Shown here in pieces: positions 9,668 to 20,334 of a stretch of DNA of 64,000 nt. The notes below the pieces were generated by a model. The model saw only the letters and a program-made list of their open reading frames with translations. It was not told where the DNA came from and ran no database searches. The stretch comes from Acheta domesticus. Its lineage: Eukaryota; Arthropoda; Insecta; Orthoptera; Gryllidae. The translations under genes and the position numbers were made by a program. The stretch is from NCBI GenBank assembly GCA_031308135.1, contig JAHLJT010008756.1:135300949-135364948 (forward strand), given 5' to 3'. The first letter of the stretch is position 1. Each line of letters opens with the position of its first letter.

Positions 9668-10062
9668 ATTGATTGATATTTAGTGATTCCGGGTGCGTCA
9701 ACGGCGGGAATTTGTCCCGTAAGTATGGTGCATGATTTTTCATTGGGACCTACCGTAGACTAGCGGGGTTTTCCCCAGCCAGGTGTCTCCCACCTGCAGG
9801 GCACCGCCTGATTCGGGACAAGCTCTAAGCCCCCGATCGGTCTGCCGGCATGTGTGGTAGTGTAGTGCATGCAAGTGTGGTTGTAAGTAAGGGGTAAGGA
9901 TGGGACAAGGAAGAGGAAGAAATGATCGCGCGCGGTCCGTGGCCTTTTTGTTAGGGTACTTCTCCGGCATTCGCCTGGTGTTGATCGGAGAGGCCACGTA
10001 AAACTACCTATCAGAGCAGCCGGCCGTTAGAATTCTCCTCCAGTCAGCGGCTGAAATGCCGC
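9668..10062 (-). mobile_element. SINE body and tail, minus orientation
   Basis: On the minus strand the block gccggccg...cagagc leads to gccggagaag..., tgtcccatcc, acactaccacacatgccg, agcttgtcccg and the 3' region. It ends near cacccggaatcac and a short atcaat stretch. The head is truncated at about 10062. Confidence 0.8.
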
Positions 10063-10705
10063 TCGTTATTTGCATGTTCATATAAACATGTGTAAATTTA
10101 GATCTTAGATGAAAAAGGTCTACTGATTGACATCATTTTGAACGCGTCATTCGGACAGAATTACCCCCTACTCGCGTCTACTGTGACAGGGTCGTGGGCA
10201 TTGGGGGCCCTTTGGCCTAGGTCTAATTGGGGACCTCTATTCTTATGATCTCCCTCCTCCTCGTTTCGATACTGAAATACAAAAAAATCCAAACAATTCA
10301 GATTGTATTTTATATTTTTTAAAAAATATTTTGAAAGTATTTCTTAGTGTTTCAATATTACATTATTCAAACAAAAAATGTAAATATAGATGTCTTAGTA
10401 CGAAGAATGACATGTATAATTACATTGAAAAATCTAGAAATTAAATATTTTTAATTTTTTATTGAATTGTTTGAATATAAAATTGAAACGCTTCAACGTG
10501 GAACATTCTGTATTATAAATATTATCCAATGATGCGCAACACAACATACCACTCCGTTGTACCAATTTTTTGCGTATAGTTTAATCATATTTCACTTTTC
10601 ACACGTTTTTTATTTTATTTTTCGAAAAATGTAGTGTTAAATAATTTACAATATCTTCTGACTGTCTTTGGATTTAAATTTTATTCCTTTGTTCAGTTTT
10701 TTAGG
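10063..10705. other. AT-rich, no gene seen
   Basis: No long frame, splice-bounded exon or terminal repeat was found. A small GC-rich patch at 10190-10250 (gggccctttggcctagg) stands alone. Confidence 0.5.
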
Positions 10706-10706
10706 A

Positions 10707-11060
10707 CAGTCTTAATTAGCTTGATGATCAGAAGGTTAATAAAGGCCATCTATTCCAAATTTGGAATTTAATTTCTCTTGACGTTTGTTGTAAATTTAAT
10801 ATTTGTGTACCACAAGTCTTACACAAATATTACAAATTGTATTTTATCTTAATTGTAACTAAACATATAAGTATTGCGTATTTAGTCTAACTCCTGAAGA
10901 AGAGGAAAAGTGCTCCTCGAAACGTCGAGAGAAATAAAATTCCAAATTTGGAATAGATGACCTTCTGATCATCAAGATATATAAGACTGTATATATTCCA
11001 GGTTGAAGCGTTTCTGATGATCTGATCATCAAGATATATAAGACTGTCTTTAAAAAACTG
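10707..11060. mobile_element. Inverted, partly tandem Penelope-like remnant with hammerhead-like motif
   Basis: The left arm (about 10707-10790, gtcttaattagcttgatgat through ttctcttgacgtttg) is the inverted counterpart of 10920-10988 (acgtc-gagagaaat through ccttctgatcatcaagata). Both arms begin at the ACGTC next to the presumed cleavage site. The right end is partly repeated: ctgatcatcaagatatataa occurs at about 10967 and again at about 11024. Inverted plus partial-tandem arrays are typical of Penelope-like insertions. No protein remains. Confidence 0.6.
10894..10926 (+). ncRNA. Hammerhead-like motif
   Basis: CTGAAGA (10894-10900), one extra A, stem II GAGGA/TCCTC with a 7-base loop, GAAAC (10919-10923), GTC (10924-10926). 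GAG after the triplet can pair with CTC before the core as stem I. Confidence 0.5.
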
Positions 11061-11089
11061 GACAAAGAAATAAAATATTAAATAATTTG

Positions 11090-12275
11090 TCGAAGAAGTA
11101 TCAGGGGCTTTGGGCCAGGGCCCTTCAGGCCCGTTCGTTGTCACGGGAGCGCACTGTGCGGCGCGGTGGCGCCCGCCGGAGCGGCGGTGAGGACGGTGAC
11201 GGCCGGAAGGCGCGGGGGGCGGCGGGGCAAACTCTTTCCGGCGCCACGCGAACTGCGAGGGCGGAGGCAGCTCCCGCGGAAGGCGTGTGCGCCGGCGAGG
11301 CCCCGCGGGCGCCGCCTGTATCGAGCGGGGTGTGGCGGGCGACGCTTGCGGGCGGAGAATGGGTGCGCGGAGGCGGAGGGTGCGTGTGTGGGCGAGGGGA
11401 AGGTAAGGCGAGTGAGGGATGGACGAGGTGAGGAGAGGCTGCGCAAGCGAACGGTGTGTCTGAGACGCGACGGATGTGGCGGGGAGGTTCGAGGCGGGCA
11501 CGGCAAACGGAGGCAGCGATGGGGCAACGATGCTTGGACGATGAGTGGAGCGAGCGGGCGGGGCGAGGCGAGTGGGCGTGTGGGGCGAGTGGGCGTGTGG
11601 GGCGAGTGGGCGTGTGGGGCGAGGGGCGTGTGGGGCGAGTGGGCGTGTGGGGCGAGTGGGCGTGTGGGGCGAGTGGGGCATGGCGAGCGAGTGGGCGGGT
11701 GGGGCGAGCGGGCGCGGGCGGGGCGAGCGGGCGGGACGGCGAGCGGGCGGGGCGAGCGGGCGGTGAGAGTTAGAGGGGGACAGAGGGAGGTGAGACTGCT
11801 GGTGGACGGAGAACCATTGTGTGCGCGCGGGGAGGGTTTATGGTGGGTAAGTATGACGCACGGACCGTGAGCGGAGGATAGAAGGCGCGTGTGTGTGTGG
11901 TGGTAGAGGAGTGAGGAGAGGCTGCGCTCGTGGACAGCGGCGCAGCGCGTGCGGGTCCGAGGGGCGGGGCGCCTGTGGGTGGAGGCGCGCCCGATGAGCG
12001 GAGGTTAGTTATGAGTGCGGGCGCGGGGGAGGGGCGAGGCGGCGCTCGTGGACGGAGACGAAGTGCGGGCGGGGCGTGGGGGCGGGGCGGGGCGGGGCGG
12101 GGCGGGGCGCCGGCGCGTTGGGGTCGGCGGACGGTCGTTCCGCGGCGCGGCGCGGCGCATCGATTCGATTCCGCCGGCGAGGGCTGCAGTTCGCCTCCCG
12201 GGCTCCGCGCGCCTCCGCCGCCGCCGACCATCCTCCCCGACTCGCTTTCGCTTCCGTAACTCGCGCCTGCCGACA
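11090..12275. repeat. CpG-dense island with 17-bp minisatellite and G-runs
   Basis: At 11570-11690 the unit gggcgtgtggggcgagt (17 bp) repeats about seven times and then drifts into ggcgagcgggcggg units to 11766. At 12079-12112 ggggc repeats form a run with quadruplex potential. Overlapping frames on both strands encode Gly/Arg/Ala- or Pro/Ser-rich peptides with no recognisable domain. The island may mark a promoter, possibly of SNAP25, but that is a guess. Confidence 0.6.
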
Positions 12276-12805
12276 ATTGTTAATCACGATCTATCAACAT
12301 ACATTTTTCAATCTTTAAAGGGTCTATACAGGAGTTAATTCCTTCCTTTATTAACGTTGTGATGATACGAACCTCGTTATGTGGTTCCTTGATACCGAAA
12401 ATTGTGTTTACACCAACGTCCGGAGAACTGACGATGTACACTCTAGCGGCTAGACAAAACACATTATTTCCACCAAAATTGGTTGTCGTCGATTGATGTA
12501 GCTGAAGTCGTGACCTCTTGAAGTTGAACAGTATATATTTATTTTCGAAGAGATTTTATAAAGTAGTTTTAGAAAGTTTCGTGAAGTAAAACTGCTTGTA
12601 AACGTTTTCGATCTTCTTCGTGAATATACACGAAATAATTAGCTGTCACTGAGCCTAATTTTCCTAAGAAAACATAACTTGTTTGATGCACAACACATTT
12701 GTTCACGAGAAGAGTTCGGTGTTGCCTGGATCGACGCTGAATGATTTGCAGTGATTTGAATCGCGAGAAAGATTTTCGGTCTGAGGTTGCGCCCTTGGTC
12801 GCCGC
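12276..12805. other. No gene seen
   Basis: AT-rich text after the island. A 93-codon minus frame overlaps the next small repeat and has no known relatives. Confidence 0.4.
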
Positions 12806-12948
12806 AGCTCCCCTTAGTAGGCAACGCTTCCCGTTTCCCTTAGTAGGCAACGCTTCCCGTTGTAGGCAACGGTCCCGCTAGTAGGGAACGCTCCCCCTAG
12901 CAAGCAACGCTTTCCGAAGTAGGCAGTGCTTCCCCCCAGTAGGCAATT
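12806..12948. repeat. Degenerate tandem repeat of 'cttccc.tagtaggcaacg' units
   Basis: ttagtaggcaacgcttcccg occurs twice in a row. Variants follow: tgtaggcaacggtcccg, tagtagggaacgctccccc, tagcaagcaacgctttccg, agtaggcagtgcttcc, agtaggcaattt. Unit length is about 19-28 bp with steady decay to the right. Confidence 0.7.
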
Positions 12949-13845
12949 TTAAATCGGTTATACCATTTAAAATGCTGAAACTGGCTTAGAGATTTGCCTT
13001 CTAAGAGTTATGAATCACCTTCAAGGTCTTCAGTAGCACTTTTACCGATATTAAAACCAAATTAAACGGCACACACGCTGCTCTTTCAAATCCTTCATTG
13101 CAAGCAGACTCAAGAATTGTACTGCAAGCCAGTGTAGGATCAGACAAAACGCGGTCGTACGGCTCCAATACATCACCAGATAGATGCACGAGGAGGCACT
13201 TTAGTGCCACGGACTCCTCTAAATGGCGCCATGTGTCTCGCTTCGGTCCGTAAAGCGATCTGCGAGCAAGGAGTCGTGTTTCCGAGCGACTCAACTGCAT
13301 TGGTTATCGCTGTCTTGAGTATATTGCTTGTTATATTGTTTGTATCGGTTGTTTATTTCGTTAATCTTAAAGCGTCTTTTATAGACTATTCTGACAAAAG
13401 TTGGTATTTATTGATTTATATTAACGAGTGTTTTACGTGTTAGAAATGTAAAAATTATTATAAGTATTGTTCTATATTATTATGTTGTAGGTAAAAACTG
13501 TTTATCATATTTGTCTGAATATGATTGTGAGTGAATACGTGCAGGATGGTGTGTATGCGAGTGTCCTATGTCTTTGTATGATATGTATGTAAGCGTATAT
13601 GTTTGTATGTATAATATGTAAGTAAGTTTATTTACTTAAACGTTAGTATATATGTAGTTTCATTTGTTGCATATGTATGTAAATGCATTTGCATGTTCTA
13701 GGTAATGACGAAGATATTTTTTTGTTTTTATATTGATTTTTTGTATATTGTTTTTATTGTTAATTGTGTTTAGTAATTGTCAATGTACTTTTATGTTTCT
13801 GTATTCTGCCACCGGGCAACATCAGCTCAATTGTAGAATAAACCT
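12949..13845. other. No gene identified; one small frame with a membrane-like segment
   Basis: The plus frame 13204-13443 (79 codons) has a hydrophobic run near its middle (VIAVLSILLVILFVSVVYFV). A minus frame overlaps at 13001-13300. Neither resembles a known family, and both lie between repeats. From 13540 to 13700 the text is rich in tgtatg/atgtaa words. Confidence 0.35.
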
Positions 13846-14100
13846 TATATCTTATAGCCCGGAGGTGGTAGTGTTTCTCCTTTACTGGAGATGAAGCTCC
13901 GACCTACACGACGACTTGTAGGATTTTCTCCTTCAGAGACTTCCCACAAAGGGGCACCCCCCAAACAGGAATAGCTTCCGACTGCTCTTCCGATATGAGT
14001 TAGCGCAGGGCATTTCTGTGAGTAAGGAGCATGCCGTAAGGAAGCAATAGCGAAGGTCACACGCGGTTTATGGCCCACTTTTTAGACTACTCAAACGGCG
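13846..14100. repeat. Unclassified repeat related to bases 1-130
   Basis: Similarity to the window start covers ttatagcc..ggaggt.., ..ttctcctt.., ctccgacc... and acttgtagg. No tail, head or target duplication was found. Confidence 0.35.
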
Positions 14101-14186
14101 TATGCTTGTATTGGTAGGGAAAAGAATCGAGCCTCTAGAATTCTCCCTAGGCAGTGCCTTAATCTAGCTAGTGATGAAAAACCGCT

Positions 14187-14735
14187 ATTACCGGGATAAG
14201 TAACTGATGTCACTGCAGTGCCTCTGGCCGGCAGGTCCTAGGTTCGAGTCCCGATGGCGGCAGGTTTTTCGACACTAGCTTGTCAGCTAGGTCGAATTCA
14301 GTCGCTGTCTGGAGGAGAATTCTAGCGGCCGGCTGCTCTCATCGGTAGTTTTCCGTGGATTCTCTGATCAACACCAGGCGAATGCCGGAGCAGTACCCTA
14401 ACAACGGGCCACGGACCGCGCGGTCTTTACTTTCTCTTTCTTGTTCTATCCTCTCCCCTTACACACACCTACACTAACATGCACTACACTATCACACATA
14501 GACCGGGAGACCGGTCGGGGGCGCGTAGAGCTTGTCCCGGCTGGTACGGGACCCCTCTGGTAAGAGATACTTGGTTGGGAAAACCCCCGTTAGTCGACGT
14601 TTGGTTGGCACCAGATCTCGCCATCTAGTGGGGGAAGATCACTGCCACCTCCCGATAAGAACATGCCCTACACTTACGGGACTAGTAACCTCGTTAGTTG
14701 ACGCGTCCGGAATCACTTACAATCAATCAATTAAA
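14187..14735 (+). mobile_element. tRNA-derived SINE, near full length
   Basis: The head contains ggttcgagtcc, an exact pol III B box. The A-box part is damaged (accgggataagtaactgatg). The body follows in the order of the 25615 copy: gtcgaattcagtcgctgtct, gccggctgctctcatcggta, caacaccaggcgaatgccgg, ggaccgcgcgg, agaccggtcgggggcg, cagatctcgccatc. It ends tcaatcaattaaaa. Confidence 0.88.
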
Positions 14736-16280
14736 AACCGCTAACGTCGAGACACGAAGCGTGTGTCCTCCCGGGCAGAGAAGTCGCTGTATCGGTTATC
14801 ACTGAGCCGTCTCAGCGAAGTCGCCCTCCGCCCTCAGACCGGCGAGGAAGTGGGAGGGCGTGTCGCCAATACGGCGCGACAGCGGGGGCGAGCTCCAACG
14901 AGGTTGCTGAGATCGTCTTTCCATCGGGCGCGCTCTTAAAGAATATTGAACCCATTATTCAACTTGCCCTACATCCGTCTGGCTTTAGCAGTTGTGTATA
15001 CTGCTTTTGTTTTTCGTAAATAAAGGTTGATGTATTGCCATCTATTGTTGAACGAATCCTGTGCGTTTGTCTTATATTTCAGCAAACCTTCGACTAAATT
15101 CCTTCTTCTGCAATCAATCAGATAGTTTATAAGTTCTGAGAAAGCAGAAGGGAGAATTAGCAACATAAACGAAATACTTTCAAACAATTCTAAAATTTCA
15201 ATTTTCCTTGCAAAGTTTTATCAAAATCTCAGGGTTGTAAAAAATATCACGTACAGATAATAAAACCACCAGCATCCACTCAATTATTAATACTGCATTC
15301 ATTAAAATTATATACCTATTTTTCAATTAACTCTGATTCCATTATCAAAATTAATTTTTAAGGAAGAATCGTGTTGTAGATAAAAAGTCCTTCATAGGTT
15401 CTATCAACACGAAATGCACACAATAACTTATTCGAACCACTCAAAAAATTGTACATCGTCAACTAACTCGCAACACACGTTGCTTCGTAACGCGTTTTAT
15501 TAATACGAGTAACATAAATTCAGTTAAATCTTAAGTCTGTTCTTGGGCATTTCGAATAAGCAACTTTTGCAAGGAAAATGTGTCGACAGTATAACTATTG
15601 GTAACCCACTATATTGTCCAAACCTTTATTCAGAAATCATACCGACCTTTCGAGCTGTGTTGCTACAATATCACATATTTTCTCGAACGAGTTGTAACGA
15701 TTTAGTAATATTATTTTGAAACTTTTATTCTACTATCTCTTTCTTTGTCTTGAAAAACTATTAGCTAACCTATGGCAAAGATGCCCAAAGCAATATTCGT
15801 ATCTTCAATTTTTGAAAATTCAAACTTGTTCACGAAAGTGACATTCATGCAAGGAAATTCAGTACATTGTGCTCCATACTAGGAATATAAAATATTGCGT
15901 GCGTCACATTTTGAAAGCGAAACTTTCAGCACTGAAACCACGAAAAATTGTTTACAAATGGAACTACTAAGAAGCCGTTGCCCTTAACAGCACTGACAGC
16001 AGAGATAACTGTCTAAAAAAGCAGCAAACACACTCATATTTTTTCTAAAAATGCACAAAACGATTCAAAGTTCTAATATTTATAAACAGATTTCAAAAAA
16101 ATTCCTAACTTTTATATTCAAGGTGCAGTAAAGATTCAGAAAAAATAATTTTTGCAGTGTTCGAAAAGTTCTTCTTTAAATCATCTGAAATTTTGGAAGT
16201 TTTTAAAGTTCAAATTGTTTTCAAACATGTTTTACAGCTTCAAAACTGAAGCTGAGAGATTTGTTTGTTAATAAATCAGA
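14736..16280. other. No gene seen
   Basis: A GC-richer patch (14745-14945, ending gcgcgctcttaaa) gives way to AT-rich text. The minus frame 14969-15187 has no known relatives. Confidence 0.45.
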
Positions 16281-16281
16281 C

Positions 16282-16450
16282 ATCCTCAGTGGCGATGTGG
16301 TCTCGGACGAAGAATATTCGTTGATGGTTCGCTGATGACTGACGCAGTTGCGTTCGAAACGTCTGGAAATATGTTTTCCAATAGACCGTGTCCCCTTAGC
16401 CGGGAAGAAAACGTTGACTACAACTCCGGCCGTGAAAGCCTACATTGTTG
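16282..16450 (+). mobile_element. Penelope-like remnant with hammerhead-like motif
   Basis: A hammerhead-like core is followed about 60 bases later by ctccggccgtgaaagcctac (16424-16443). This is the same tail as ctccggccgcggaagcctac in the 5.5-kb palindrome. No inverted arm is seen here. Confidence 0.6.
16332..16363 (+). ncRNA. Hammerhead-like motif with canonical CUGAUGA
   Basis: CTGATGA (16332-16338), two extra bases, stem II of GACGC paired with GCG(T)TC with one bulge, GAAAC (16356-16360), GTC (16361-16363). TGGA after the triplet can pair with TTCG before the core using two wobble pairs. Confidence 0.45.
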
Positions 16451-16701
16451 TATTAAAAAATACACGGTTGAAGCATGAAGCTTGCTAGGCCATTTCACTC
16501 CACTCCGAATTCGAAATAAGACCTACTAGAGATACCCGATAGTTTTACAGTAAAGACGGCCCTGGAAATAAGTAGTGATCGGAAAAGGCTGAAAGACGAT
16601 TCCTACATCCTCGAAACCTACCTAGGTACATCCCGGTGCAGCACTAAAAGTAAAAAGGATGAACAAAAAAATAAATAAATAAATTATATAACAGTTATTA
16701 A

Positions 16702-17371
16702 TAAGGAGCTGATTTCTATGATTTTGCATATTTTTATCCGTTGCATCAGTGCAGAGCTAACTGAAATTTCTTGATATTTGCTTAGAATTGGATACTGTGA
16801 TTGAATTGATTAATACTATTGATAATGGATTAGTATGTTAGTGAATATTTGTGCATATTTGGCCGATTTTTCTTGTTGGTGCATATTCGCGTAAATATGG
16901 GGGCATATTTTGCATATTTCGTTAAAATAGAGAAAACGATTCTTGTTTCCATTTAATTTATTTGTGAGCGTTCATTTCTTAGAAGAGCTCGTCACAATTT
17001 GCTTTTTTTCTTTTCTCTATATGATAAAATGCTTACAGAAATGTCAGATATTTTTGATATATTTTTTAAACTAGTCAGAAAAGTGAAAAAAGACCTACAA
17101 TGTACTTCACGAAGGTGCATATTTACTTCAATTATTTCTCCCGAGAAGTAAGCTAGGTTATACTATGTTTAGAAAATAATACATTGTTTTCATGCCAAGC
17201 ATGCTTCTCCTGAATTTTTGAAGGCTTAAAGAGGAAATAAAATATTGTTAATTTTAGTTGCATATTAAAGTATATATTTCAGAATTTTTACGTCATAAAT
17301 GCTTATTTAAGAATTTTTAGGTCATAAATGCATATATCAAGATTTTTTAGGGCATAAAAATCCACTCTCTA
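16702..17371. mobile_element. hAT-type non-autonomous element, copy 1 (670 bp)
   Basis: Flanked by GTTATTAA (16694-16701) and GTTATCAA (17372-17379), an 8-bp duplication with one difference. The right end, read inward on the minus strand, is TAGAGAGTGGATTTTTATG. The left end is TAAGGAGCTGATTTCTATG. The interior carries many gcatatttt words, as expected of sub-terminal transposase-binding repeats. The element matches 41208-41864 in reverse orientation over its whole length. No transposase gene is present. Confidence 0.8.
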
Positions 17372-17379
17372 GTTATCAA

Positions 17380-17860
17380 TAATTCGAGAAAGGTAAGCGC
17401 TGCTAGAGCTCTTCCAATTCTCTTCCTGTGATGTCTTTCCCTACTCTGCTGCTCAGAAGCAAGAGCTTCCGAGCAGTATTCTGCGCAGAAGCAAGAGCTT
17501 CAGAGCTCTTGCAACATTCCTCCCTTCCGGGAAACACGTTGCGTGCTCGGCGCTCGGTGTGAGAGTATGAACAGAGTGTCAAGTTTGCGATGACGCGCAT
17601 AAATTCGTGGAATGTTTCAGGCAATTTCTCTTTTCACACGCAACTCTAAATATAGTTGGTCCCATTTCTGTTTTCTCTCTCGCCATTATTTCTTATAAAG
17701 AGGAAGTGTTTTAATCGTGGACCGGAATAGGGCGAATATTTGGCACAAAATCTCTTATTGCTGGGCCCTGATACCAAAAACTAGTGGTGATATACTCTCG
17801 CATTATTTGTAATTATAATATTATACTACTACATAACCTGACAAAGTGTTTTCAATCACA
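17380..17860. other. Unassigned; short direct repeat
   Basis: The phrase cagaagcaagagcttc occurs at 17454-17469 and again at 17486-17501. Nothing else is recognisable. Confidence 0.4.
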
Positions 17861-17864
17861 AACA

Positions 17865-19345
17865 TGTTTCCGCTCCGAGACTCTCGACTACTCGAGAAAA
17901 GTTTGAAAGTGTTTCTGAGGATTCATGTGAGTACCCTCAAAAACCTCAGTATCCGTTTGAAACTTGCAAAGTCTCAAGTTCGTTTGGGTCGATCGTGGAC
18001 ATCAATTCTTGAAGAGAAAAAATAAAATAAAATAAAAACAGCTGCCACGATTTAGGTGATAGCATTGACCATAGAGAGAGAATTTGCCGTCAATCGTTTT
18101 TTCGGTATCATGAATCTTCAATAGGTGATTCTGACTATACCACATGTTAGTAATTTATTATTTACGTAGGAACAAGATTTATCCAGTTTTTTTGTTTCCA
18201 GGGGCAAGCAATAAGACGTTTTACGCCTAAAATTCATCGTTTCCGGCACACAATTACTATTTTTTCTCTTCTTAAGAAGTAAGTGTGAAAACGTAAAAGA
18301 GGATAAATCTTGTTCCAATGTAAATAATAAATTACTTCCTCTAACACGTGGTGTAGTCCGAATTCATATTTTGTGGATCTTTGCTACTGAAAAATCGATT
18401 GACGGGTAAACACGTGTCTCTCCCTCTGCCCGACTGTCTCTGATCAATGCTAACGCCAAAATCGTTTACCCTGTTTTATCAAAAATTGATATTACCCAAT
18501 CGATTGAAATGAACTCGATGCCCTCTTAGTTTGAAACTTTGATTTTTGGGAGTAGGAACTTTACATGAAGAGAAATTTTCAAACTTTTCTGAACAGTGCC
18601 TCCACATTGACTAAACTTTGTCCTCAGATAGCATAAAATGCTCAAGATAAACGTGCACTTCTCATTTTCGTTGAAATCCCTCATTTTGAAAATTGCAAAA
18701 GTTCAAACATTTTTTCTCAGCGTCTTCCTACAACTATAACGTTGAACATTGACAATTTTTCTCAATGAAATTCTTTCTTAGACAAATTTGAAATAAAGTA
18801 CAATTTTTCGAAAATATGAGTAAGTTTTGTGTAAAACTTACTCATAAGTGTTGCATGAAATTAAGTAATTTTTAAATATTTTTTCTCAAAAACGGCTCCA
18901 ATTTTTCTTTAATTATTCTCCTCGTACATGTTAAAGGATGGTAAAAAACTGGTGCCAATCTCATTTCCGGTGAAGTCTGTATTTTCGAAAATTGCAAAAC
19001 AGTTAACATTTCGTAACTACAGAATTGAAGATACAAATTTTGTTATTAAACAAAATCTGTTCTAATATATCACATCTTTAGAAAAGGTCATGCATAATCT
19101 TTTTAATGAATTTTTGCGTGATTTGTGCTTGAAGTTTTTGCAACTTACAGAAAAATTCTCAAAACCCGCTCCATTTTTTCTTTGTTTTTCACGGATAAAA
19201 CAAGGGACGCTTTAAAAAAAAGTGGAGATATCATTTTCGTTGAAACTCTCTGAAACTGCAAATTTAGAAATAATTTGAAGAAGCATGTGCTGTTATAGCA
19301 CCACTGTTTATTCTGTGCCCTTGCAACCAAGTGATTATTTCCATA
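17865..19345. repeat. Family R copy with a long inverted arrangement
   Basis: From 17890 to 18230 the text runs on the minus strand, and from about 18300 the same text runs on the plus strand. For example aggaacaagatttatcc (18169) mirrors ggataaatcttgttcc (18301), and cgattttttcggtat-type text mirrors actgaaaaatcgattgac. The centre is near 18241. The plus half continues with aaaattgatattacccaatc, ctcaaaaacggctcc and several ..gaaaattgcaaaag.. phrases to about 19340. No terminal duplication or protein was found. Confidence 0.6.
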
Positions 19346-19439
19346 CAGCCTCCCCAGATTGATATCTGACGGTCGCCCACGTCAGTAAAGGAGAGTTAGG
19401 ATGTGAAGTTGGATACTTCTGATCGAATTCGTCAAAAAA

Positions 19440-20280
19440 AGTCACGTATCATTACTGTTTTTTTCTGGAGCACTTATTGATTTTACACAGATATATCTAG
19501 AATCTAGGTGAAAATTGCACAGCACAATAATTATTCCCGTAATTTGTACTTTCTCACCCTTACTTCGTAAGATGAGAATGTTTTGTGATCGTGCGCTGGA
19601 AAAGGGCGAATTTTCGGCACAAAAACTCGTATTGTTTGGCCCATGGTAAGGAAAAAGTGGATCTTTCTTGTTCCTATACACAGTAAATTGCTTCCTCTAA
19701 TACTTGCGCAATCAGATTCGAAGTTTTGTGGGTCCTTGGTACCGAAAAATTGATTCAACGATTGATAGGCAAACTGTCTGTCTTCCTGGCTGTCTGTCCG
19801 TCCATCTGTGGTCAAGGCTACGCTAGCGCCTAAACTGTTCAGCCGATTTGTTCCAAAATTGATATTTCCTGATCGATCTGAACTAACTCAAGGCGAGTTT
19901 GAAATGAATATTTTGATTTTCTTGGGGGCGGGTCCTTTAATGAAGCCACAAAACTTTATCGACATTTTCTCAAAAATTACTCCAAATTTTATGGTTAAAC
20001 TGTTCTCAGATAGCGTAAACGGACGTTTAAGAGAATGATGCAGGTCTCATTTTTTTAATAGCTGATTTTTCGAAAATTTCCCATTTTAGGCGATTTTTTT
20101 TGCATTATCGAAAATTGCAAAAGTTAACATTTTAAAATTTGTAGATAGAGAATTTGCCTTAAAATCTGTTTTAGAAAACCAGCTCTTGAAAAAAGTCATT
20201 AAATTTTTTTAAAACACGAGTAATTTTCACTACGAGTACTTTCAAAAGTTGCGAGTTGGGAATATTGGGTTAAGACAATT
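19440..20280 (+). repeat. Family R copy
   Basis: It contains the family's markers in order: gcgctggaaaagggcgaatt, ttttcggcacaaaaactcg, aattgcttcctctaacac-type text, ttggtaccgaaaaattgatt, ctgtctgtccgtccatctgt, gcgcctaaactgttcagccg, aaaattgatatttcctgatc. Most of the small frames here are shadows of this repeat. Confidence 0.75.
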
Positions 20281-20334
20281 ATGACTAACGATTACAGTAC
20301 TTTCACTTCTTGCGTAGTAAGGTCCAGAAAATAA

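Noticed and set aside
10887..12287. Frames up to 264 codons in the second CpG island
   Set aside because: Low-complexity Pro/Ala/Arg translations of repeats. One even runs through the Penelope-like relic.
14187..14270. Possible tRNA gene (exact B box)
   Set aside because: It is the head of a SINE, followed by the same body at several loci and with a damaged A-box arm.
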